From NCBI RefSeq assembly GCF_020178975.1, contig NZ_JAHXBU010000093.1, forward strand, positions 186,001-250,000: 64,000 nt of DNA, read 5' to 3'. The notes beneath the pieces were generated by a model. That model did no database searches. It was given only the letters and a program-made list of their open reading frames with translations, and was not told the DNA's origin. The translations under genes were made by a program, and so were the position numbers. Shown piece by piece: positions 1-8,760 of this stretch; position 1 is the stretch's first letter, and every line of letters begins with the position of its first letter. Source of the DNA: Cesiribacter sp. SM1. Lineage in GTDB: Bacteria > Bacteroidota > Bacteroidia > Cytophagales > Cyclobacteriaceae.

Positions 1-323
1 TGCAGGTCCAGGGCTTCCAGCAGGCCTATGGCTACACTGGTACCTACAAATAATGATAAAGCCACGTAGAGCAGGCTCATGGCTTGCTGCAGCTTACGGG
101 AACGGGAGGCTGCCCTTAGCAGGAGCTGGTACAAAAAAGCTTTCTTTTCAGATACTGCGTCATCGGCTGGCTTTTTTGTCAGTTCTTCAAACTGATCGGA
201 TAGCTTTCTGGCGCGTTCAATGCTTCTGGCCAGCCGTTGCGAGGTGGTGAGAATGAGCTGTCCGGTGGCTAAAATAAGCACCACCGGTGTAATCATGGCA
301 GATAGTATGTTCAATTCAGACAT
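1..323 (-). CDS. DUF2721 family membrane protein (3' end cut by window)
   Basis: The reading frame starts at the ATG whose complement is at 321-323 and runs off the left edge, so about 107 residues are visible. The start is hydrophobic (MSELNILSAMITPVVLILAT). A conserved-looking segment follows (TSQRLARSIERARKLSDQF), then a charged linker, then a second hydrophobic stretch near the edge. This N-R-L-x-R-x-x-R pattern between membrane segments is typical of the DUF2721 family, whose function is unknown. It lies 20 bp downstream of the transducer-like gene on the same strand, so it is probably the last gene of that small operon. Family call is moderately firm; function is unknown. Confidence 0.7.
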   Translation of the reverse strand, partial: MSELNILSAMITPVVLILATGQLILTTSQRLARSIERARKLSDQFEELTKKPADDAVSEKKAFLYQLLLRAASRSRKLQQAMSLLYVALSLFVGTSVAIGLLEALDL

Positions 324-343
324 CGCTTCTATTCTTCTGGGCT

Positions 344-724
344 TTAGTCTAGCGGAAAGGCCATTGTTCCCATCAGGGCCAGCTTACTTTGCGCTGTGTT
401 TTGTTTGGTGAACTGCACTACTACCGGCACGTTGCTTTCTATAACTCCGGCATAGGCAACACCAAGCGGAATGGCCTGTGGGTCTATGAGATCGTTGATG
501 CGGAATTTCCGTACCCGTTCTGCCTTTACCTCAATCTTAAATTCTCCTACCGGCTCACCATCGGTAAAATAAAGTGTTATATTGATAGTAGCATCTTCTT
601 TGGTGGTATTCAGTACCGATAGTTTATCACTGCTTACAAAATCGGGTTCATGGCCGGTGCTTTGTACAGGAATGTACCCGTCTGAAAATGCCCATTTTTT
701 CATTCCTACTGCCTTGTTGCTCAT
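344..724 (-). CDS. Sensory rhodopsin transducer (ASRT) family protein
   Basis: The 126-residue protein matches the Anabaena sensory rhodopsin transducer family by recalled pattern. It has an early W-A-x-x-x-GYIP motif, then a PDFVSSDKLSVLN-like strand, DGEPVG, a conserved RKFRINDL segment, DPQAIP and the near-C-terminal SNVPVVVQFT. ASRT is a small soluble beta-sandwich tetramer that binds a sensory rhodopsin in cyanobacteria; many homologues occur without a rhodopsin and are thought to bind small ligands or DNA. No rhodopsin gene is visible here. Its ATG overlaps the stop of the upstream flavoprotein by 4 bp (ATGA), which suggests translational coupling and a metabolic rather than photosensory role. 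Family is fairly sure, role is inference. Confidence 0.82.
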   Translation of the reverse strand: MSNKAVGMKKWAFSDGYIPVQSTGHEPDFVSSDKLSVLNTTKEDATINITLYFTDGEPVGEFKIEVKAERVRKFRINDLIDPQAIPLGVAYAGVIESNVPVVVQFTKQNTAQSKLALMGTMAFPLD

Positions 725-1908
725 ACGCCCAAAATCTCCTTTAAATATTCATTCAGAAAAACTCCCTCCGGGTCCATTTCCTTTCTGATCTGCAGAAACT
801 CATCCCACTTCGGGTAGAGGGGCCTGAGCTCCTCTGCTTTCAGGCTAAACTTCTTGCCCCAGTGGGGCCTTCCGCCATAGGCCCTGAAAATAGGTTCTAT
901 GTCATTGAAGTAGCGCTCATGCTCCAGTACATTGTTTTGTAACACGGCAATTGTAACAGAATCGCGTTTGTGAAAGGGGCTTAAGTAACCTTCATCGGCA
1001 GCAATAGTGCGGTAAAATAAGCGCCATGCCACATATTGCCGGTGCTTTTCTTTTACCCTTTTCCTTATCTCCTGAAAACAGGCAGGTCCTGCTTCATAAG
1101 GAATGGCATACTCCATTTCATCAAACTTTAGCTTTCGATCACGGGGAAGAATCTGGTACAGCCATCCCTCTTCATGCTTGATCTTATGAGCAAACGACAG
1201 CTTATTCATGCCTTCGCCTTCTGGATTACAGAGCCTGAGCTTAACAAGATCGTTGCGGGGATACCAGTAAAAATCGAACATCATGTTTTTATTGATCAGC
1301 TCATCCAGGTGTTCCATGCAGGTGTCGATGTGTGTGCAATACTCTTCCCTGGTAAACTTCCTGGCTGTTTCGGTCTGTATGGTAAGCTCTGTGAAAAATC
1401 CTAAAGCACCCAGCGACACCCGCAGGGCATTCATCATCTCGGGATTGTTTTCCTGGGTGAATTCCCTGATTCTGCCCCTGCCATCTACCAGGCGGCAGCC
1501 TGTGAGCATGCCTGGCAAATTCTGGAGCTTTATTCCAGAGCCGTGCGTGCCTGTGCCAAATGCACCAGCCAGGCGCTGAAAATCAACATCGCCGGTGTTG
1601 TGCATGCTTAGGCCCCTGCGGACCAACGCTTCCCCTATTTCCGCAATATGAATGCCCGGCAGTACTTTTACGCGTCTGGTTTCCTCATCATGTGCAATAA
1701 CACCATTCATTTTTCCCTGCTCAACAAGAATCTGGTCTGTTTTCACCAAGGGAACCGAGGAGTGCCCGGCACCGGCAATTCTTATCTTCTTTTTTTGTTC
1801 CAGTGCCTGTGTAACCAGCTGCCTTACTGCTTCTTCATTGTTTGGTCTTTCCACTACTCCCGGGGTGAATCTTAAGCTACCAGACCAGTTAACCCATTCT
1901 TCTGCCAT
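721..1908 (-). CDS. FAD-binding sugar-1,4-lactone oxidase family protein
   Basis: The 395-residue protein has the layout of the L-gulono/D-arabinono-1,4-lactone oxidase family. An N-terminal PCMH-type FAD domain covers about residues 1-180, with GAGHSS near residue 47 and the GTHGSG flavin-contact motif near residue 117. A C-terminal ALO-type domain ends in the family-like HWGKKFSL and a DPEGVFLNEYL tail. In many members of the vanillyl-alcohol-oxidase group FAD is covalently bound to a His; GHSS supplies a candidate. Expected reaction: oxidation of an aldonolactone or related polyol to an ascorbate-like product, substrate unknown. No signal peptide, so cytoplasmic. First gene of a three-gene minus-strand operon with the ASRT-like and DUF2721 genes. 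Confidence 0.85.
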   Translation of the reverse strand: MAEEWVNWSGSLRFTPGVVERPNNEEAVRQLVTQALEQKKKIRIAGAGHSSVPLVKTDQILVEQGKMNGVIAHDEETRRVKVLPGIHIAEIGEALVRRGLSMHNTGDVDFQRLAGAFGTGTHGSGIKLQNLPGMLTGCRLVDGRGRIREFTQENNPEMMNALRVSLGALGFFTELTIQTETARKFTREEYCTHIDTCMEHLDELINKNMMFDFYWYPRNDLVKLRLCNPEGEGMNKLSFAHKIKHEEGWLYQILPRDRKLKFDEMEYAIPYEAGPACFQEIRKRVKEKHRQYVAWRLFYRTIAADEGYLSPFHKRDSVTIAVLQNNVLEHERYFNDIEPIFRAYGGRPHWGKKFSLKAEELRPLYPKWDEFLQIRKEMDPEGVFLNEYLKEILGV

Positions 1909-2173
1909 TTATGCCTTCTTACTAAGTTGTTCTATGCATAACCCAAAAAGATATGCCTGGTTTGGAGGAGGCATAGTGCAAGAGTGTGCTTAAAGAATCG
2001 GGCTTAGGTGTTACGGGTTTATATTTAATGGTGCTGCCCTGCCCATCAGCCGCAGTTTAATGTTCCTTTTTCCTTCTCTTAACAAAACTTTGTGCAACAA
2101 TACAGGTAAGTAATAGTGGAAGTTATTGTATGTGGCCTTTTGCTGCCACTTTTACTGCGTTTGTGTTAGAATT

Positions 2174-3646
2174 ATGTCTGTTAAAGAGAAAGCAAGAAGA
2201 AAAGACTCACCGAAAGCACCTAAAGGATTTGATAGATTAAAATGGTATGGCCCGGGCCTGTTGTGGATGGTATCTGCTGTAGGGTCAGGCTCTGTACTGT
2301 TCACGCCACGGGTTGGCTCACGCTATGGCTATGAATTTTTGTGGATGGCCCTGATTTTTATGTTTTTCATGTGGGTGATGATTCGGGAGGTGGGACGCTA
2401 CACCGTTGTAACCGGAAAAACCATTTTTGAGGGTTACCGCGATATTTCCGGCAGCACTAACTGGCCCCTCTACTTTATTATTATTCCACAGTTTTTAGCT
2501 GCTGTGGTTACCATTGCAGGAATAGCAGCCCTGGCCGGAAGTGCCATGATGATTGCCTATCCCTGGCAATACGAGTATTATGCCACCGGGCTTATTCTGC
2601 TGTGTCTGCTGCTGGTGGTAACGGGCAAATATGCCACCATTGAAAGGGTAACTTCAATTCTGGGAGGTGTGCTGGTGCTGGTGGTAATTGTAAGCGCTAT
2701 TGTGGTGCTGCCAGATATAGGAAAGCTGGCACAGGGAGCTGTTCCGTCCATTCCTTCTGATATTGATGTGGATTTTGTAATACCCTGGGTCGGGTTTATT
2801 CTGGCAGGTGCATCGGGCATAATGTGGTTCTCTTACTGGGTTGCAGCAAGAGCTTATGGCGGGGAGCTTACTTCTCTGGAGGAGGTTAAAACTTTTAGTT
2901 ATGAAGATGAAAAGCATGATATCACAGAGCATAAAGGAACCTACAGCCAACTGCGCAGGTGGCTCCGTACCATGACGGTTACGGCCCTGGTGGGAGTAGT
3001 GGGCGGTGGCCTTATCCTGATCTCTTTTCTTATTCTGGGAGCGGAGCTGCTCCAGCCCGAGGGGCTTATTCCGGAGGGTATAGATGTGGCAAAAGACCTT
3101 ACCAAGCTACTCTCAGGCGTTTGGGGCGAGGTAGGCCGCTGGTCACTTATAGTGGGCATCCTAATCGCACTGGTAGGCACCATTCTATCTAACCAGGATG
3201 GCTACGGACGCATGTTTGCAGATGGTACCGTTATTCTGGCACTGCCTTATCTTCAGAAGAAAAAACTGGTAGACCCGGAGCTTCCCTTAGCGGCCGAGAA
3301 CAAAGCCAAACCCACAGATGATTTAAGCGGCAGGAAGAAAAAATTCACCTCTTTTATCTTAAACAAGGAGCTGCTGCGCATTATATATGCAGTTGCCCTG
3401 GGAGCTATAGTGCCTATTATTGTATTTTTTATTGTGAAAGATCCTGTAGAGATTCTTTCTGTTGCAGGCACTGTGGCAGCCGTTCATACACCTGTGGTGG
3501 TTTTTCTAACCCTTTACCTAAACCGCACCCGCTTGCCGGCACCCCTAAGGCCCGGTAAATTCATTACGGCGGCCATGTGGCTCTCGGGCTTTGCCTATGG
3601 AGCTTTTGCAGTTTTCCACTTCGCTACCCTGGGTGGGGGCGGCTAA
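2174..3646 (+). CDS. Nramp-like divalent metal transporter (divergent)
   Basis: About 490 residues with around eleven hydrophobic segments, a charged N-terminus and a GKTIFEGY motif after the second membrane helix, as in the Nramp/MntH superfamily. The start chosen is the ATG at 2174; an upstream extension of 16 codons is rich in Cys, Phe and His and unlike a transporter N-terminus. Odd: the canonical metal-binding DPGN of helix 1 is replaced by GSGSVLF, and no Met-Pro-His is seen in the helix-6 region (GASGIMWFSYW). The family fold is likely, but classical Mn/Fe transport cannot be assumed. A cytoplasmic loop at about residues 370-395 is rich in Lys. Stands alone between divergent and convergent neighbours. 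Confidence 0.75.
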   Translation: MSVKEKARRKDSPKAPKGFDRLKWYGPGLLWMVSAVGSGSVLFTPRVGSRYGYEFLWMALIFMFFMWVMIREVGRYTVVTGKTIFEGYRDISGSTNWPLYFIIIPQFLAAVVTIAGIAALAGSAMMIAYPWQYEYYATGLILLCLLLVVTGKYATIERVTSILGGVLVLVVIVSAIVVLPDIGKLAQGAVPSIPSDIDVDFVIPWVGFILAGASGIMWFSYWVAARAYGGELTSLEEVKTFSYEDEKHDITEHKGTYSQLRRWLRTMTVTALVGVVGGGLILISFLILGAELLQPEGLIPEGIDVAKDLTKLLSGVWGEVGRWSLIVGILIALVGTILSNQDGYGRMFADGTVILALPYLQKKKLVDPELPLAAENKAKPTDDLSGRKKKFTSFILNKELLRIIYAVALGAIVPIIVFFIVKDPVEILSVAGTVAAVHTPVVVFLTLYLNRTRLPAPLRPGKFITAAMWLSGFAYGAFAVFHFATLGGGG

Positions 3647-3803
3647 ACTGCATTACAAAGTTGTAAAGCAGCTTACCGGAGAGCAGCTGCGCTCATTGGA
3701 TCTGCTCCCACTAATTTTCAGCTTTAAGGCATTTGCCGTTTTAAAAAGCACTACCTAAACAAGATTTCACTTATTTTTAGTGGAGAGACCTAATGCCTCC
3801 ACT

Positions 3804-5672
3804 ATGAGAAAAATATTTATGCTGGTTTGCAGCATTATGGCGTGTGCCCAGCTAAGCCATGCACAGTCGTTTAATAACTTTCCTGTAAGCACCCAGAAGC
3901 CGCCTTTGCATGGGCGCCACTGGATGGCTATTACAGGAAAACCATTGGCTGCAACAGCCGGTGCCATGATCTTTCAGCAGGGTGGTAATGCAGTAGATGC
4001 TTCCTGTGCCATGTTGGCAGCCACCTGCACCATGTGGGATGTGCTCAGCTGGGGTGGCGAAACGCAGGCACTGATCTACAATCCAAAAACAAAAAAGGTA
4101 ATTGCCATTAACGCACTGGGCGTGGCACCAACAGGCGCTACACCAGAGTTCTTTAAACGTAAGGGCATGCAGTATCCGCCAGAATGGGGACCGCTGGCAG
4201 CCGTAACGCCGGGCACTCCGGGTGGCCTGCTTACCATGCTGGCCGAATGGGGCACCATGAGCCTGAAAGACGTGCTCGCACCTGCCATGCAAATGGCCGA
4301 AGGCTATCCCATAGAAGCACAAACAGCAAACAGCATTGAGCGGGGCAAAGAGCGCATCAAAGAGTGGCCCTACTCCAAAAAAGTATTCCTGACACACCTG
4401 GGCGAAAGCCGCGAAGCACCAAATGCAGGTGAGATCTTTGTGCAGAAAGACCTGCTGGAAACTCTTCGTAAAATGGTGGAAGCCGAGCAGCAGGCCCTGA
4501 AGAAGGGAAAGAGCAGGAAGGAAGCCATCTATGCCGCATACGACCGCTTCTATAAAGGAGACATTGCAAAGGAGTTTGTTCGCGGCTCAAAGGAGCAGGG
4601 GGGGCTTATTACCGAGCAGGACCTTGCCCGGTGGCAGGTAAAGATTGAAGAACCCCTGATGACCAGCTACCGGGGCATAGATGTATACAAGCTGCAGACC
4701 TGGACACAGGGTCCGGCCATGCTGCAAACCCTGAACATCCTGGAAAACTTTGATCTGAAGAGCATGGGGTACAACTCCACCCGCTACATTCACACACTTT
4801 ACCAGGCCATGAACCTGGCCTTTGCCGACCGCGATTTCTATTATGGAGATCCTGCTTTTGCCCCGGAAGAACCAATCCGTGGGCTGCTTTCCAAGGAATA
4901 CGCCCTGGAGCGCAGCAAGCAGATCAACCCCGATATGAACAACCCTAAGGCTGCGCCCGGAGACCCCTACCCCTATGAAGGAAAAGAGAACCCCTACAAA
5001 GGACTGCTGCAAAGCTGGGGCAATGCACAAAGCCAGCTGTATCAGCCCGGTAATCCGGCAGCAGATGAAGAATTTTATGCCCGGTTTCAGGCAGGAACCA
5101 CTACTGTGGAGGCTGCCGATAAAGAAGGCTGGGTGGTATCCATTACCCCCAGCGGTGGCTGGGTTCCTGCCTGCATTGCCGGCAATACCGGTATAGGCAT
5201 GAGCCAGCGCATGCAGAGTTTTGTGCTCGATGAAAAAGAAAATCCTTTCAATGTGGTAGCTCCCGGCAAGCGCCCCAGGGTAACCTTAACCCCTTCACTG
5301 GCCCTGAAAGATGGCAGGCCTTTCCTTTCTTTTGCAAAACAGGCCGGCGATGAGCAGGACCAGCTCCTGCTCCAGTTTTTCCTGAACATGGTAGAATTTA
5401 ACATGACGGTGCAGGAGGCCACCGAAGCCCCAAGCTTCAAAACCCAGCAGATGTACACCAGCTTTGGAGAGCATGAGAAAATCCCCGGAGGGCTTATCTT
5501 AAACTCTGCCATGCCACCCTGGAGCAGAAAAGAACTGGCACGAATGGGCTACAGCATCAGTTACCAGGATAGAACTTCCGGTCCGGTGAATGCCATCTGG
5601 TTCGACTGGGAGCATGGTACCTTCTGGGGTGGCTCCAGCAACCATGGCGAAGACTATGGCATTGGCTGGTAA
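3804..5672 (+). CDS. Secreted gamma-glutamyltransferase family protein
   Basis: 622 residues from the ATG at 3804, which opens a clear signal peptide (MRKIFMLVCSIMACAQLSHA, cleavage before QS); a GTG eight codons upstream is less likely. The order of motifs follows the gamma-glutamyltransferase/cephalosporin acylase family. There is an N-terminal GGNAVDA motif, a WGTMSLKDVLAPAM stretch, and the autocleavage region FQAGTTTVEAADKEG, whose Thr is the expected N-terminal nucleophile of the small subunit (about 430 residues in). The usual GIGGGGF loop is altered (SWGGETQALIY), and the usual GSSGG-type oxyanion motif is not evident, so the donor substrate may differ from glutathione. Likely periplasmic peptidase or transferase. 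Transcribed alone; next gene starts 112 bp downstream. Confidence 0.85.
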   Translation: MRKIFMLVCSIMACAQLSHAQSFNNFPVSTQKPPLHGRHWMAITGKPLAATAGAMIFQQGGNAVDASCAMLAATCTMWDVLSWGGETQALIYNPKTKKVIAINALGVAPTGATPEFFKRKGMQYPPEWGPLAAVTPGTPGGLLTMLAEWGTMSLKDVLAPAMQMAEGYPIEAQTANSIERGKERIKEWPYSKKVFLTHLGESREAPNAGEIFVQKDLLETLRKMVEAEQQALKKGKSRKEAIYAAYDRFYKGDIAKEFVRGSKEQGGLITEQDLARWQVKIEEPLMTSYRGIDVYKLQTWTQGPAMLQTLNILENFDLKSMGYNSTRYIHTLYQAMNLAFADRDFYYGDPAFAPEEPIRGLLSKEYALERSKQINPDMNNPKAAPGDPYPYEGKENPYKGLLQSWGNAQSQLYQPGNPAADEEFYARFQAGTTTVEAADKEGWVVSITPSGGWVPACIAGNTGIGMSQRMQSFVLDEKENPFNVVAPGKRPRVTLTPSLALKDGRPFLSFAKQAGDEQDQLLLQFFLNMVEFNMTVQEATEAPSFKTQQMYTSFGEHEKIPGGLILNSAMPPWSRKELARMGYSISYQDRTSGPVNAIWFDWEHGTFWGGSSNHGEDYGIGW

Positions 5673-5784
5673 TATCTTATAGCTACCTTAGTTACTTTAT
5701 ACTAATATTTTAACTGTTTCAGTTTCACTGAAAAGAAAACATATTAATGTTCACTAGCCCGAATATTTATTTTTATCAGGCCTT

Positions 5785-7422
5785 ATGAAAAAACTTATTC
5801 TACTGCTGCTGGCAGTACTGGTAATACCACAGGCATTTGCCCAATCCAATAAGAATTCTTCAGCTGCAAACCGGGTTAAAACAGCCAATGGTGTGGTAGA
5901 AGGTGTTACTGAAAAAAGCGGTATCCGCTCCTTTAAAGGTATTCCTTTTGCACAGCCACCTGTAGGAGAGCTGCGCTGGCGGGAACCGCAGCCTCCAAAA
6001 AACTGGCAGGGGGTGCTTAAAGCCGATAAGTTTGGCCCAAGGGCCATGCAGCGCCCTATCTTTGGCGATATGAATTTCCGCTCCAATGGCATGAGCGAAG
6101 ACTGCCTCTATCTGAATGTATGGACACCGGCCAAATCTGGCCAGGAGCGCCTGCCCGTGCTGGTATACTTTTACGGCGGTGGCTTTATGGCAGGCGATGG
6201 CTCCGAACCACGCTACGATGGGGAAAGCATGGCCCAAAAAGGTATTGTGGCCCTCACTATTAACTACCGGCTGGGGGTATTTGGCTTTATGGCCCATCCG
6301 GAGCTTACCAAAGAATCGCCGCATAATGCATCGGGTAACTACGGGCTGATGGATCAGCAGGCAGCCCTGCAATGGGTGCAGCAGAACATTGCAGCCTTTG
6401 GAGGCGACCCCAGCCGGGTAACCATTGCCGGCGAGTCGGCCGGTTCTTATTCCGTAAGCGCCCAGATGGCCTCTCCTTTGTCAAGAGACATGATTGCCGG
6501 TGCTATTGCTGAAAGTGGTTCCTTGCTCTCGCTGCAGCCCATCACACCACTTGCCCAGGCCGAGGAGTATGGTGTTAAATTTGCAGGCATTGTTGGGGCT
6601 AACTCCCTGGCAGCCCTGCGTGCCATGCCAGCAGAGCAACTTTTGGAGGCTACTGCCAAACCAGAAACTCCCAGGTTTTCGGCTATCCTGGATGGTTACT
6701 TCTTCCCCAGTGCGCCGGTAGAAATCTTCAAGAGGGGAGAGCAGGCAAAGGTGCCCCTGCTGGCAGGCTGGAATTCAGAAGAAATGAGTTACCGGGCCCT
6801 GCTGGGACAGGATGCTCCAACACCGGAGAACTACCGCAAAACCGTACAAAAACTGTATGGTGAGCGGGCCGAAGAGGTGCTGAAGCTATATCCGGGAACG
6901 ACTGAAGCGGAAGTGCTGCAATCGGCTACTGATCTGGCAGGCGACCGTTTTATTGGCTACAGCACCTGGAAGTTGATTGACGTACATGCCACTACCAGCA
7001 ATCAGCCGGTGTACCGCTACTACTACACCCGCCCCCGGCCAGCCATGCGGGCAGAGATGGGCGATGCTGCACCTGGCCTGGCAGGTGGTGTGGTAAAAAG
7101 TTCAGATAAGAATGCAGTGAAGGTGCCACCTGCACAGGGCGCCGTACACTCGGCAGAAATTGAATATGCCATGGGTAACCTTTCTACCAACACCGTTTTT
7201 GCCTGGACACCCGAAGACTATAAAGTATCGGAGATCATGCAAAATTATTTTGCCAACTTCATTAAAACGGGTAATCCCAATGGTGCGGGTTTGCCAAAAT
7301 GGCCGGCGGTTAATGGCGAAGAGGGTGCACAGCTAATGCAAATAGATGTAGAAAGCGGGGCAAAGCCCGATCAAAACCGGCCCCGCTACCTGATCCTGGA
7401 ACAGCTAAGCAGAAATCCTTAG
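5785..7422 (+). CDS. Secreted type-B carboxylesterase
   Basis: 545 residues with an N-terminal signal peptide (MKKLILLLLAVLVIPQAFAQ). The type-B carboxylesterase/lipase signatures are complete. There is an EDCLYLNVW block near residue 110, an oxyanion-hole loop YFYGGGF, the nucleophile elbow GESAGS near residue 217, an acidic residue in GWNSEE near residue 333, and the catalytic His in AVHSAEIEYAMGN near residue 453. It should hydrolyse carboxylic esters in the periplasm or outside; the natural substrate cannot be read. A strong terminator hairpin follows 45 bp after the stop, and just beyond it lies the broken tail of a second esterase copy. Confidence 0.92.
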   Translation: MKKLILLLLAVLVIPQAFAQSNKNSSAANRVKTANGVVEGVTEKSGIRSFKGIPFAQPPVGELRWREPQPPKNWQGVLKADKFGPRAMQRPIFGDMNFRSNGMSEDCLYLNVWTPAKSGQERLPVLVYFYGGGFMAGDGSEPRYDGESMAQKGIVALTINYRLGVFGFMAHPELTKESPHNASGNYGLMDQQAALQWVQQNIAAFGGDPSRVTIAGESAGSYSVSAQMASPLSRDMIAGAIAESGSLLSLQPITPLAQAEEYGVKFAGIVGANSLAALRAMPAEQLLEATAKPETPRFSAILDGYFFPSAPVEIFKRGEQAKVPLLAGWNSEEMSYRALLGQDAPTPENYRKTVQKLYGERAEEVLKLYPGTTEAEVLQSATDLAGDRFIGYSTWKLIDVHATTSNQPVYRYYYTRPRPAMRAEMGDAAPGLAGGVVKSSDKNAVKVPPAQGAVHSAEIEYAMGNLSTNTVFAWTPEDYKVSEIMQNYFANFIKTGNPNGAGLPKWPAVNGEEGAQLMQIDVESGAKPDQNRPRYLILEQLSRNP

Positions 7423-7466
7423 GAATCAGATCTAATCTGGAAGGGTAATAAACTTCCGGATGGGTT

Positions 7467-7513
7467 ATTAATCCTGCCAGAAGTGAGTCTTTTGGCAGGA
7501 TTAATGTTTTTTT
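7467..7513 (+). terminator. Rho-independent terminator of the carboxylesterase gene
   Basis: Perfect 13-bp inverted repeat, ATTAATCCTGCCA (7467-7479) and its complement (7493-7505), with a 13-nt loop and then GTTTTTTT. It ends the esterase transcript. It also shows that an apparent start codon at 7483 lies inside a hairpin and is not a genuine gene start. Confidence 0.9.
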
Positions 7514-7563
7514 GGTCCCTTCAAACATTACCTTCCTTTGTTAACCGCCGCTGTAAATCTGCA

Positions 7564-7761
7564 GATCATAAGCTGGCAGCAGTAATTTCATCTTACCGGG
7601 CAAACTTCATAAAGTCAGGCGATCGTAATGGCAAAGAGCTGCCGCACTGGCCTGCTTATAAAAGCAGCGAAAAACAGGTTATGGTTTTTGATAAGAAGCC
7701 GGAGGCCAAACCCACAACAGATGGTGCAGCCTTAGATTTCCTCAGTACCCAAATCCAATAG
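7564..7761 (+). pseudogene. Carboxylesterase 3'-end remnant
   Basis: An open stretch of about 66 codons encodes only the C-terminal end of a type-B carboxylesterase. It reads DHKLAAVISSYRANFIKSG and then NGKELPHWPAY, which aligns residue by residue with DYKVSEIMQNYFANFIKTG and NGAGLPKWPAV at the end of the intact gene upstream. The divergence (about half the residues differ) argues for an old second gene that lost its 5' part, not a recent duplication of the tail. There is no esterase active site and no plausible start, and the upstream terminator separates it from a promoter. Probably not expressed. Confidence 0.75.
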
Positions 7762-7961
7762 GGATTATGTAATCTTGCTTTGCTGTTCATTTTTTGCATA
7801 GGGCTGTCAATGAAGTTTTATCTGCTATTGATGGAGCAACTATACTACTGCTCAATTCTGCCTGAATTTAAAATTTTGTGATTTAAATAATGTGTAGAAC
7901 ATTACATTGTGGGAGTATTATAAGGCTTGTGGCTTATTTTACCATGCTGTATATTTCCGGA

Positions 7962-8192
7962 ATGAATCCATTTGAAGACTTCCTCAAAACAGTAAGAGAA
8001 GGTGCTGCGAGGAAATTGGAGGCGCAAATCAGCCTGCCCTCCGATCTTATCGATCCGGCAAATGCACTTTCGGCAAAGTTCTATACCAGCGTACCTACAG
8101 CATCTCTTCTTGTGTACCTGCAGCGTGCAGAAGAAAAGGAAGATTACATGCTTTGTACCCTTATTCAGGCCGAGCTGGCTAGTCGCAAATAA
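7962..8192 (+). CDS. Small protein of unknown function
   Basis: A 76-residue acidic/helical protein from the ATG at 7962 (MNPFEDFLKTVREGAARKLE...), ending ELASRK. An ATG at 7944 and a further upstream start would add a Cys-rich hydrophobic leader that looks untranslated. The sequence is predicted soluble, probably mostly helical, and its composition is coding-like (YLQRAEEKEDYMLCTLIQAEL). I do not recognise a family. It stands alone between the esterase remnant and convergent small genes. Confidence 0.55.
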   Translation: MNPFEDFLKTVREGAARKLEAQISLPSDLIDPANALSAKFYTSVPTASLLVYLQRAEEKEDYMLCTLIQAELASRK

Positions 8193-8247
8193 TATAACAG
8201 CTAATATTTTGGTGTAGCTTACCAAACAGGCTGAAGGCGAAGGGCTT

Positions 8248-8445
8248 TTAGCCCCACATCCTGCCCTGATGCCTGTTTGTAAAAGGCACAGCAGGGGAAG
8301 CACCACCCGTTTCTTTGTTGTGGCTGGTGCTTCCTCCCATACCTGTATGATAATCCGTGGCTAAAACGCTTCCATAAATGGCAATGATGGGCCATTGTGC
8401 CTGATAAGCACCTAAAAGCTGCGTTGCAGCAATAAAAAAGGCCAT
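8248..8445 (-). CDS. Possible small protein downstream of the DUF4242 gene
   Basis: A 65-codon frame begins 3 bp after the stop of the DUF4242 gene on the same strand. It opens with a short hydrophobic stretch (MAFFIAATQLLGAY, then PIIAIYGSVLA) and continues with a Gly/Ser/Thr-rich tail. The tight spacing favours a real co-transcribed gene; the composition of the tail and lack of a recognisable family argue against it. Weak call. Confidence 0.25.
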   Translation of the reverse strand: MAFFIAATQLLGAYQAQWPIIAIYGSVLATDYHTGMGGSTSHNKETGGASPAVPFTNRHQGRMWG

Positions 8446-8448
8446 TAA

Positions 8449-8760
8449 CTAATAGCTGACAGCAGTGTCTGTGCCGGCTTTAGCAGGAACTGTGCTGGTG
8501 GTAGGATCAATGGTGGCTTTCACTTGTGATATGCTGTTTGCCGGGAACCCCCCTTTTTGAGCATGTTCCAGTATGGTGTCTTCATCTTCTGCTATGTGCA
8601 CACAGTAAATCTTGTTTTCTGTTACAAAAGACTCTACCCAGTGGTATGGCTTGCCCAGGTTATTTACCACATCGCAGGAGGCCTGCGCAATAGCCCTAAG
8701 CTCATCCTGCGAAAGATTTCCAACACCAGGAATTTCTCTTTCAATGATAAATTTTTTCAT
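8449..8760 (-). CDS. DUF4242 family protein (predicted small metal-binding/ferredoxin-fold)
   Basis: 103 residues. The start MKKFIIEREIPGVGNLS, the middle segment WVESFVTENKIYCVHIAEDED and the closing GGFPANSISQVKATIDPTT match the DUF4242 family as I recall it. These are short stand-alone proteins (about 80-100 residues), some annotated as nickel-binding; function is not established. The last dozen residues (VPAKAGTDTAVSY) extend past the usual family end. No signal peptide. Probably the first of two genes, followed within 3 bp by a doubtful small frame. Confidence 0.8.
   Translation of the reverse strand: MKKFIIEREIPGVGNLSQDELRAIAQASCDVVNNLGKPYHWVESFVTENKIYCVHIAEDEDTILEHAQKGGFPANSISQVKATIDPTTSTVPAKAGTDTAVSY

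Noticed and set aside
1909-2173. Possible metal riboswitch ahead of the Nramp-like gene
   Set aside because: I looked for conserved manganese- or nickel/cobalt-type riboswitch cores and saw none.
7483-7563. Start codon and first 27 codons of the frame leading into the esterase remnant
   Set aside because: The start lies inside the loop of a strong terminator and the first codons have no similarity to esterases.
8224-8278. AAACAGGC/GCCTGTTT inverted repeat
   Set aside because: Short arms with a 39-nt loop and no T-run; not strong enough to call a terminator or RNA element.
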